This document shows positions 33,824 through 42,600 of a stretch of 64,000 nt of DNA, piece by piece. Position 1 is the first letter of the stretch. Each line of letters starts with the position of its first letter. Source of the stretch: Balanoglossus misakiensis (Eukaryota; Hemichordata); the NCBI GenBank assembly GCA_040954595.2, contig CM082588.2, positions 12,524,001-12,588,000 of the forward strand, in the 5' to 3' direction. Under the pieces are notes generated by a model, which searched no databases, was not told where the DNA came from, and was given only the letters and a program-made list of their open reading frames with translations. The position numbers and the translations under genes were made by a program.

Positions 33824-34473
33824 TGTCCTGAGAAGTCAACCAGTATGAGAAGTCGGTCTCGGTCAGTACGAGAAGTCGGCCTCTGGGAGAGAACCCTGGT
33901 ACTTTGTGTTATATATAACTGTTACACTACGAAATGTTTCTTTGATGTACAGGAGCTGAGATATTTGTACAAATAGCCGATGAATTTTAAAACTGTCTGT
34001 TCACTTTTCATGTACGTCACCGGGGTACGTCAACATCAGTCACCTGCACTTCTTGAGCTGCGCCAGTAGTCTGTTCCTCGTCACGTTTGTTTGTTTGTTT
34101 GTTTGTTTGTTTGGTGTTGTCTCAGAAAGTATGAATATACACATACATCTTCTATGTATTTTAGTAGGCTTTGAAACAACTCCCTTTAATCAGAAATGTC
34201 ACAGGAATTTGGCGAACAACCTAAGCTCCTTACGCGGATACGGGGCTGGGGAACCGGTACGGATGCCAGACGCCATTATTTGAAATAACGCCATTGTATT
34301 GTCAAGAATTTGGGAAATCCGTCCAAATGAAAATATTTAGTGCAATTATATTTTATTAAGTGTTGTTATAAGTAATCTGGGTCATTACTGCACTATTCGG
34401 GTACAAGTTCAACAACTGGCCGACTTCTCATGCGCGCGTACTGGCCGACTTCTAATCTGGCCGACTTCTCATG
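33824..34473. mobile_element. Foldback-type element with gagaagtcgg inverted ends (unit 2, no MITE inside)
   Basis: Counterpart of 13,050-14,042. The right end has one motif copy fewer, a TTTG microsatellite at ~34,087-34,112 is expanded, and the 348-bp MITE is absent (empty site 34,187-34,188). Confidence 0.6.
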
Positions 34474-34528
34474 TATTCCTATTCATTAGTGAAAATTGGG
34501 GAAACTGGTGTTTTCAGACAACTTATGA

Positions 34529-34631
34529 AGTCCTTGTCTCAATGGAGGTACCTGCCAACAACAGGTAAATTCTTGTACTGCCACAATTTGCATGTGCACA
34601 GAGTGTTACTAGGGAACCAGGTGTGAGACAA
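34529..34631 (+). pseudogene. EGF-like exon 8, unit 2 (5' end deleted, donor lost)
   Basis: The acceptor and first codons were removed by the 1,550-bp deletion joined at AGTCC. The remainder has CLNGGTCQQQ, the shared TAG after TECY, and a donor mutated from gtaagt to ctaagt. Confidence 0.75.
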
Positions 34632-34949
34632 CTAAGTTTGAATCTGTAGCAGTTAATAATGATAATTATCATTTTTTTATTATGATTTAAACTTCACTGA
34701 TGTTGTACAAACACAAAAATAGAAAGGGATAGCAGCTTAGCTCTATTCCGTTTCGAAAGTTTTTGTTCTTTTAAACTACCTGTGCATTTTTTTTATTTAT
34801 TCTGATTATGCTAATATGCTAATTTGTCGGTTTGTCACATCACAATTTTTGTAGGAAACTCACCCCTGGGAATTTTTTTCAGCCACTTACATACATTCAT
34901 AATCACATGACATTGATGATCATGGAAAATTTGACCCTTTTCCTTGTAG

Positions 34950-35072
34950 GACTCAACCAGTGTCAACCAAATCCGTGCCAGAATGGTGGCTTCTGTCAAC
35001 CGGCTCGAAATTCCTGCTTTGATCTCACCTGCATATGTACTGGTTGCTACAAATGTGATAGGTGTGAGATAT
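34950..35072 (+). CDS. EGF-like exon 9, unit 2 (open)
   Basis: A 123-nt, phase 1-1 exon with acceptor ttgtag and donor t|gtaagt. Reads LNQCQPNPCQNGGFCQPARN, then SCFDLTCICTGCYKCDRC. The conserved Gly of the CY-x-G motif is Cys here (YKCD), giving nine cysteines; unit 1 retains Gly. Confidence 0.75.
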
Positions 35073-35627
35073 GTAAGTGTACAGCGCAGTCTCTTTTACC
35101 TTTTGTCTCTGATGCATTCAAATACTGCAAGTTTCCTGAGCATAGGTGTAGCCATCACCACAGCAGAGCTTGGAGAGTTCTTGACATCGAATGCAAGATT
35201 ACACTCTTCCCAATCAAAATCACTTTCGTGGCGCATAATGTCTTGATTGTCTTGGTTCAAGAAACATTATGTGCGACTGGCCAATTCTACTGCCTTTTGT
35301 CAACACACATCCACTATGGAAATTCTCACTCCAGGCCAGATAGTGTAAATTTACATATGAGTCTACAGGTGTGCTTGAAGTCAAGTCAAGCATTTGCAAG
35401 GAACCCTCCTCCAGTACACAGGTCTTTGATTTCATGAAGGGAAGCCCTTGCCTCACAGTCACTGCCACATGATCTATGGAGGTGTGAACAACTTGATACC
35501 AGCCTAATATAAGTTGTAGGCACAATCACTCCACACACCCTTGCCATAATTCTGCAAGGTTTTTTGCCATATCTGTACTGTAGAATGAGTAGCAAGGAAT
35601 AAAATGGCGTCCTTTCTTAATTTCCGG
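35073..35627. other. Intron sequence, nothing recognised
   Basis: Counterpart of 16,656-17,209. The hairpin of unit 1 has one mismatch here. Confidence 0.45.
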
Positions 35628-35776
35628 TGCAAAACCCCTGTGATCCCAACCCATGTATGAATGGTGGATTTTGCCAGCAAACATCGTGCAATTTCTATTC
35701 ATGCCAGTGTGTGAACTCTTACACAGGTGACATCTGTCAAACTATAGACCCTAGAGAAAGAAGGACGAGCAACTGA
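35628..35776 (+). pseudogene. EGF-like exon 10, unit 2 (acceptor AG to GG; reads through to TGA)
   Basis: The coding frame is intact (QNPCDPNPCMNGGFC, SCNFYSCQCVNSYTGDIC) and continues to a TGA at 35,774-35,776, with no donor. The acceptor that is ttccag in unit 1 is ttccgg here. If it was ever spliced in, it might have been a terminal exon. As it stands each unit has a different fatal lesion in this exon. Confidence 0.65.
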
Positions 35777-37116
35777 GGCAAAGATCAAAGGGTTTGGGGA
35801 TTATCTGTATGATGATGTTTTTTTGCATATAATTAACACCCAGGACAGTTGGACAATGACTTCCTTACTTCGGCACGTGTCGACCCCACCAGTGATGCGA
35901 AACTTGCCACCAAACTAGCACTCCTGCATTTCAGCAGCCACTGCGTTTTTTTCTAAAATTCTAAACGTATTACGATGTCTGTGCTAATTATTATGGTTTG
36001 GTGTTCGTCTGTCGGTTGAACGGTCATTTCTAGTGCCGCAAGCTTCATTTAAAAGTTGTAAACAAATCATCCATGTTTTTTGCATGTCCGACTGGGCACT
36101 CATATTTCTTGGTAACGCTGACACTTTTCGTAATAATTTTATGTTTGCGTGAATTATTGAAATAAAAATTGTGGTTTAGGGGCATTTTATTTCGCAGTGC
36201 GTGAACAATAAAACAGATTTCACGAAAACAATTTGTAAACAAACTGGGTGGATTTTCATGTGTGCGCTATGGCCGCCAGGCAACCCTCGGTACGGTTAGC
36301 CTTGTGAAATACCCGGACTGTTAGACAAAAGATGCTTGTTTTGGACGCTGTCAGACTCAGAGGTGCCAAATTCCTGTTTAACTTGTCCAGATGTGTTCCA
36401 TAAATGATCGCTGCGTTCAACCACGTTGCAGTTTTCTCGTCTCCTGCGAGATGTTCTGAGGTGTTGTGATAACTTCACGCAAAACACGAGACTTTGCGTT
36501 AGTTTATACACAGTTTATTTGCAAATTGGATTATTGAGATTTATCTGGAAATAATGTATGCAAAAGAACATCATTTCAAGAAAAAACTGGAGTTGCGCTT
36601 CCTTCTTTCTCTAGGGTCCATGGTCAAACAAGTGAGTATATACTTTCAAGACACCCTGCAAACAAACAAGCAATCTTCATTTCGTATATCTTTTAAGCTT
36701 ATTTATACATTGTAAATTTTGATGTGAAACTTCAAATTTTATTGGTCTTGTTGCCAAACTTCTGAAGAAATGAGGATATTGTTTTGAAGGGTATTTTATC
36801 AGTAGATAACAAATACCATGGCCCTCCATGCAAATACCCACATGGTAAATTAAAACTGTTACAGATGTATTTGATTTCCACATATTGATTACATGTGGGA
36901 TAATATTGGGTGCTGGCAGTTTCAGTAAATGAACTGCTCTTAAACGTTGGGCGTCAGGGCACCCTTGATTTTGCCTGTTCCAAGCTAGAATGGTCTGTCC
37001 ATATGAATATTTGTTCAGCAAGTTACAACCAATCTTTTAAGTTTGGAATGAAAAAATAGTGAAATGACTTGTGATGATAATATGCAATTGTTTGTTGATT
37101 TACATGCAACCTCCAG
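35777..37116. other. Intron sequence, nothing recognised
   Basis: 35,777-36,940 matches unit 1. 36,941-37,116 has no counterpart there. No named feature. Confidence 0.4.
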
Positions 37117-37239
37117 GACTCGATCAATGTTCTCCCAATCCGTGCATGAACAACGGTATCTGTGAGCCAATCAGTGGATCGTGCAGTGCGTTTACCTGTC
37201 GCTGTCAAGGCTGTTTCATTGGAATCACCTGTGACCAAG
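37117..37239 (+). CDS. EGF-like exon 11, unit 2 only (intact, 8 Cys)
   Basis: A 123-nt, phase 1-1 exon with acceptor ctccag and donor g|gtaaat. Reads LDQCSPNPCMNNGIC, GSCSAFTCRCQGCFIGITC and DQ, all eight cysteines at consensus spacing. Absent from unit 1, where the region is replaced by 75 bp (18,530-18,604). Confidence 0.75.
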
Positions 37240-37551
37240 GTAAATTTATCAGACGAGGAACTGTTTTTCCCCCCTCATACCGGTATATTTGTCATAGCTG
37301 GCAGCTATGAAATAACCTGTATATTTAGGATGTAACAAACCAAATAGGCACTTTCAGGAATTGAGTCTTTTTTCAATTACCAAAGTCCTAAACTCCCAAA
37401 AGTATAATAAGTAATTCTTATTGTTCAGTTATACATTAAGGAGGCTTAGTTATAGAAGAACCCGATAGAACCACAGCTGTAGGAATTAAGGAAATGGTCA
37501 TACCCTAAAAACTTATGTCACTACTATTTGTTTTTCATTCCATTGAAACAG
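37240..37551. other. Intron sequence, nothing recognised
   Basis: A 312-bp intron found only in unit 2. No feature seen. Confidence 0.45.
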
Positions 37552-37704
37552 AACAAACTTCATGTAGGCCAATTCCATGCCTGAACAATGGGCAGTGTAC
37601 TCGGCTGTCATGTACAACTTTTGCGGCTGTATATAATGCAGTGGCCAACTCCGCATATACATGTGCCTGTACTGGTTGCTATGAGGGTAACCGTTGTGAA
37701 ATAT
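37552..37704 (+). CDS. Chimeric EGF-like exon, unit 2 (153 nt, two exons fused in frame)
   Basis: Acceptor aaacag, donor t|gtaagt, phase 1-1, open. The first half (TSCRPIPCLNNGQCTRLSC) comes from an EGF exon not otherwise seen in the window. From ggctgt onward it is the second half of exon 12 (YTCACTGCYEGNRC, as at 18,605-18,690). The fusion sits mid-module, so loop 3-4 is about 10 residues longer than normal (TTFAAVYNAVANSA) and the module has eight cysteines. Confidence 0.75.
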
Positions 37705-38268
37705 GTAAGTTTCTGACGTACCCTAAAGACAATTTTTGGGCACTTTCTCTTCATGGCAATTGAATTGTGTGGTAACTTCTCATTTCTAAAATTTCCCCAA
37801 GAGAAAAGAAAGGAAAAGAAAACAAAAATTTCATTTGTATGTCCGTGCAATTTAGGACAGGCACGAACTTGTGAGAAAGTGTACGAAGCTGGGTGTTTTT
37901 ATCACTCAAATATACAAGAGTTGCCTCTTGAAGACTAGTGTCTGTAGAGATAATTGTGCATGTGAGGTAATCTCTCCTAAGGTGGTCCACACATCTGAGT
38001 ATTAAGTAAAAGAGACGTCCTTAATTATCCTTACTATTTGGCTTGAAAAATCAATCTTACTAGGTGTTCTGATTAGAGAGGTGTCCATAAAGACAGGTTT
38101 TACTGTATTACCCAAAAATAGAGACATTGTCCCTTCATCATATACTTAATGCGTGTTCTGGGTATGGTTCCAGTATAATCAAAGGATTTTGTTGTGGTGC
38201 AGGAATCATCTTTAGTTGAGGTGTAGCCATCTGCATTTCATGTTTTTTAAACCATTTTTTTCTGATAG
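37705..38268. other. Intron sequence, nothing recognised
   Basis: 38,089-38,268 belongs to a block lost from unit 1. No feature recognised. Confidence 0.45.
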
Positions 38269-38391
38269 TCATTAACCCATGTGATCAGAATCCGTGTCAA
38301 AATGGAGGCTATTGTTCCCAAACACCAAATTCTTATACTGACTACACCTGTTACTGCCAGTAGTGTTGGACTGGGGCCATCTGTGCCGTAG
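38269..38391 (+). pseudogene. EGF-like exon 13, unit 2 (in-frame TAG)
   Basis: A 123-nt, phase 1-1 exon with acceptor tgatag and donor g|gtgtgt. Reads INPCDQNPCQNGGYC, SYTDYTCYCQ, then TAG (38,361-38,363), then CWTGAIC. The TAG stands where the C-x2-C spacer residue is expected. It is shared with the unit 1 remnant. Confidence 0.75.
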
Positions 38392-38785
38392 GTGTGTCGA
38401 ATTCAACTGTTTTATGACACAGCGTGGTATATAAACCCTCATTTTTGGTATTCTCAATGTGATAGATGGACCCATACACCAATAAATGGGGTGGAAGCAT
38501 TACAAAGTTTCATCCTTTCAAAATTTGCTGATGTAGGGTCAAAATTGAGTGTGAGGTGCACGTTAAAAAGGAAAGCCTTCTGTATCATGTTGATGGCACA
38601 TTTTTTAATTTTTCAAGATTCTTACAGAAAAATCCTAGCAGCATTATGTTATTTTAAATGTACAGGTTTGAAACAAGGAATGAAGACATTGCTCACATAT
38701 ATAATTTAAACAAAATGAACATCACAAGTACATGTACAAGTTTTTGACAAGCAGGTCATTGATACTTTCATTTTTGTTTTGGCAG
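38392..38785. other. Intron sequence at the unit 2 / unit 3 junction
   Basis: Repeats 19,134-19,526. Nothing recognised. Confidence 0.5.
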
Positions 38786-38907
38786 CCATTGATCAGTTAT
38801 ACTCTATGCCTTGTCAAAATGTGGTGGCACATGCGTTGCGTGAGACGGCTGTTTCCTGTTTGACTGTATGTGTACCGAATGCTTCACTGGTGCCACATGT
38901 ACAATGC
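38786..38907 (+). pseudogene. EGF-like exon 1, unit 3 (+2 frameshift)
   Basis: Acceptor ggcag and donor c|gtaagt are kept, but two bases are inserted (aaatgtggtggc against aaatggtggc), breaking the frame after MPCQN. Confidence 0.75.
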
Positions 38908-39193
38908 GTAAGTACAAACCAATATTATTTTATTCAATGCAAAACACTTGTTATGTATTATATAATATAAATACGGTACACATATTAAAGCCCTGGTAAC
39001 TCAAACTTTGGGCTAGCTTAATGTTATCACTATTTTTGTTTTCGGTTGCAACTGTGGTTTCTTGTCACACTCTAAAGGATTTGACAGCATTTGGTTTTTC
39101 AAAACAGCCCTTTGGTTGTTGTCAGGTATACATGTACATGACTGTGGAGTGTAGTTTGCAGATTCTGTAATTTTGACAATATCTTGACTGCAC
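38793..39193 (+). repeat. Truncated third unit of the 19.3-kb array
   Basis: Matches 1-400 and 19,534-19,933 closely, then departs abruptly at 39,193 inside the intron that precedes the second EGF exon. After the break comes unrelated intron-like sequence and a different EGF exon. This marks the telomere-side end of the tandem array. Confidence 0.9.
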
Positions 39194-39420
39194 TGTTCCA
39201 GTGATTTTCTGTAGATTTTAACTCCTGCTTTTTCAAAATAATGTTCAGAAGTTCTCAACTTTCTCAACAACCCATACAGGAAACCGGCAATGGTGTGGAT
39301 GTTCACATCCCATCTAATTTGAGGGGCCTTTATCAGTGAATTTGTGTGTCTGTGTGCTTCAGTGCTTTGAGCCTATAGTGATGTTTTCCTGCTCAATATT
39401 CTTTCTTTTTGTCTATACAG
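39194..39420. other. Intron sequence after the array breakpoint
   Basis: Unrelated to the corresponding part of units 1 and 2. Ends with a pyrimidine tract and acceptor (tctatacag). No other feature. Confidence 0.5.
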
Positions 39421-39551
39421 GAATCAACCAGACAACCAGTGTGTACCCTCTCCTTGCCTAAACAGTGGAATTTGCTCGCAAGTACCGGGTTCCTGTACAC
39501 AGTTTACATGTTATTGTTTCAACTGCTATACTGGTGACACATGCACTGACC
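39421..39551 (+). pseudogene. Last EGF-like exon before the subtelomere (8-bp insertion, donor lost)
   Basis: Acceptor ctatacag, then INQ followed by an 8-bp tandem duplication (acaaccag) that breaks the frame. The rest (CVPSPCLNSGIC, GSCTQFTCYCFNCYTGDTC) is consensus. The donor position reads c|ataag instead of c|gtaag. Beyond it the frame runs a short way to a stop near 39,610, where the minisatellite begins. Confidence 0.7.
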
Positions 39552-39609
39552 ATAAGCCTATAACCCCATTTTCTACGGTTTTCTGTAATATTTTAACATT
39601 TATTATTAG

Positions 39610-42600
39610 AGAGTGATGCAGAGAGAGAATGGGATGGAGAATGAGGGGGAGGAGAAGAGAGAGTTCAAGGGTCAAGAGTTAGAGTTCAAGGGTCTAAGGT
39701 CAAGGGTTAGAGTTAAAGAGTTGGAGATCGAGGGTCAAGGGTCAAGGGTAAGAGCTCAAGGGTCAAAGTTTGGAGTTCATGGGTCAAAGGTTCAATGGTT
39801 AGAGTCCAAGGTTCAAGGGGTCAAGGGTTAGAGTTCAAGAGTTGGAGATCGAGGGTCAAGGGTAAGAGCTCAAGGGTCAAGGGTTAAAGTTCATGGGTCA
39901 AAGGTTCAATGGTTAGAGTCCAACGTTCAAGGGGTCAAGGATCAAGGAATAGAGTTCAATGGTCAAAGGTCAAGGGTTAGAGTTCAAGAGTTGGAGATCG
40001 AGGGTAAAGGGGGTCAAGGGTATGAGCACAAGGATCAAGGGTTAGAGTTCAATGGTCAAGGGGTCAAGGGTCAAGGATTTGAGTTCAACGGTCAAGGGTT
40101 AGAGTTCACGAGCCAATGATTTGAGTTCAAGGGTCAAAAGTCAAGGGTACGAGTTCAAGAGTTGGAGATCGAGGGTCAATGGGGTCAAGGGTCAAGGGTA
40201 GGAGCACAAGGATCAAGGGTTAGAGTTCAAGGGGTCAAGGGTCAAGGATTTGAGTTCAACGGTCAAGGGTTAGAGTTCACGAGTCAAGGATTTGAGTTCA
40301 AGGGTCAAAGGTCAAGGGTTAGAGTTCAAGAGTTGGAGATCAAGGGTCAAAGGTCAAGGATTATAGTTGATGGGTCAACAGTTGGCGTTCAAGGGTTAGA
40401 GTTTAATGGTCAAGGGTTCTAGGGTCAAGGGTTTAAGGGTCAAGCAGTAAGGGTCAGTTGTCAAGTTTAGAGTTTAAGGGTCAAGAGTTTTGTTTCAAGA
40501 GTCAAGGGTTAGATTTCAAGGGTCAAAGGTCAAGGGTTAGAGATCAAATGTCAAGGGTAAGAGTTCAAGGGTCAAATGTTAGAGTTCAAGGGTTAGAGTT
40601 CAAGGGTCAAAGGTCAAGGGTTATAGATCAAGTGACGATGGTAAGAGTTCAAGGGTCAAATGTTAGAGTTCAAGGGTCTAGGGTTAGAGTTCAAGGGTCA
40701 AAGGTCAAGGGTTAGAGTTAAAGAGTTGGCGATCGAGGGTCAAGGGTTGGAGTTCATGGGTCAGAGGTTCAATGGTTAGAGTCCAAGGTTCAAGGGGTCA
40801 AGGATTAGAGTTCAGGGGTCAAAGGTCAATGGTTAGAGTTCAAGAGTTGGAGATCGAGGGTCCAGGGTTAGAGTTCAATGGTCAAGGGGTCATGGGTCTA
40901 GAATTTGAGTTCAAGGGTCAAAGGTCAAGGGTTAGAGTTCACGAGCCAAGGATTTGAGTTCAAGGGTTAGAGTTCACGAGTCAAGGGTTAGAGTCAAGGG
41001 TCTAAGGTCAAGGGTTAGAGTTCAAGAGTTGAAGATCAAGGGTCTAAGGTCAATGATTATAGTTGATGAGTCAACAGTTGACGTTCAAGGATTAGAGTTT
41101 AAGGGTCATGGGTTTAAGGGACAAGCATTAAGGGTCAGTTGTCAAGTTTAGGGTTTAAGGGTGAAGAGTTTTGTTTCAAGGGTCAAAGGTTAGATTTCAA
41201 AGGTCAAGGGTTAGAGATCAAATGTCAAGGGTAAGAGGTCAAGGGTAAGAGTTCAAGGATCAAGGGTAAGAGCTCATGTGTCAAGGGTTGGAGTTCATGG
41301 GTCCAAGGTTCAAGTGGTCAAGGATCAAGGGTTAGAGTTCAATGGTAAAGGATTAGAGGTCAAGGGTTAGAGTTTAAGAGTTGGAGATCGAGGGTTAAGG
41401 GGTCAAGGGTCAAAGGTCAAGGATTATAGTTGATGGGTCAACAGTTTGCGTTCAAGGATTAGAGTTTAATGGTCAAGGGTTCTAGGGTCATGGGTTTAAG
41501 GGTCAAGCATTAAGGGTCAGTTGTCAAGTTTAGGATTTAAGGGTCAAGAGTTTTGTTTCAAGGGTCAAGGGTTAGATTTCAAGGGTCAAAGGTCAATGGT
41601 TAGAAATCCAATGTCAAGGGTAAGAGTTCAAGGGTCAAAGGTCAAGGGTTAGAGTTAAAGAGATGGAGATCGAGGGTCAGGGGTTGGAGTTCATGGGTCG
41701 GAGGTTCAATGGTTAGAGTCCATGGTTCAAGGGGTCAAGGATTAGAGTTCACGGGTCAAAGGTCAAGGGTTAGAGTTCAAGAGTTGGAGATCGAGGCTCA
41801 AGGGTTTGAGTTCAATGGTCAAGGGGTCATGGGTCAAGAATTTGAGTTCAAGGGTCAAGGGTTAGAGTTCACGAGCCAAGGATTTGAGTTCAAGGGTTAG
41901 AGTTCACGAGTCAAGGGTTAGAGTTCAAGGGTCTAAGGTCAATGGTTAGAGTTCAAGAGTTGGAGATCAAGGGTCAAAGGTCTATGATTATAGTTGATGG
42001 GTCAACAGTTGACGTTCAAGGGTTAGAGTTTAAGGGTCAAGGGTTTAAGGGACAAGCATTAAGGGTCAGTTGTCAAGTTTAGGGTTTAAGGGTCAAGAGT
42101 TTTGTTTCAAGGGTCAAAGGTTAGATTTCAAAGGTCAAGGGCTAGAGATCAAATGTCAAGGGTAAGAGGTCAAGGGTAAGAGGTCAAGGGTAAGAGCTCA
42201 TGGGTCAAGGGTTGGAGTTCATGGGTCCAAGGTTCTAGTGGTCAAGGATCGAGGGTTAGAGTTCAATGGTAAAGGATTAGAGGTCAAGGGTTAGAGTTTA
42301 AGAGTTGTAGATCGAGGGTCAAGGGTCAAAGGTCAAGGATTATAGTTGATGGGTCAACATTTGGCGTTCAAGGGTTAGAGTTTAATGGTCAAGGGTTCTA
42401 GGGTCATGGGTTTAAGGGTCAAGCATTAAGGGTCAGTTGTCAAGTTTAGGGTGTAAGGGTCAAGAGTTTTGTTTCAAGGGTCAAGGGTTAGATTTCAAGG
42501 GTCAAAGGTCAATGGTTAGAGATCCAATGTCAAGGGTAAGAGTTCAAGGGTCATATATTAGAGTTCAAGGGTTGGAGTTCATGGGTCAGAGGTTCAATGG

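Larger units (their letters stand above)
19534..38792 (+). repeat. Segmental tandem repeat, unit 2 (~19.3 kb)
   Basis: This is the second copy of the unit at 1-19,533 in the same orientation, highly similar by eye in exons, introns and embedded transposons. It keeps a longer LINE (28,502-31,177) and an additional EGF exon (37,117-37,239). It lacks the sequence equivalent to 14,105-15,654 (one GCC2 exon, one EGF exon and part of a second) and to 10,193-10,687. Because the gene segment spans the unit junction with phase-1 introns, the duplication could have lengthened one gene rather than made two genes. Confidence 0.95.
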
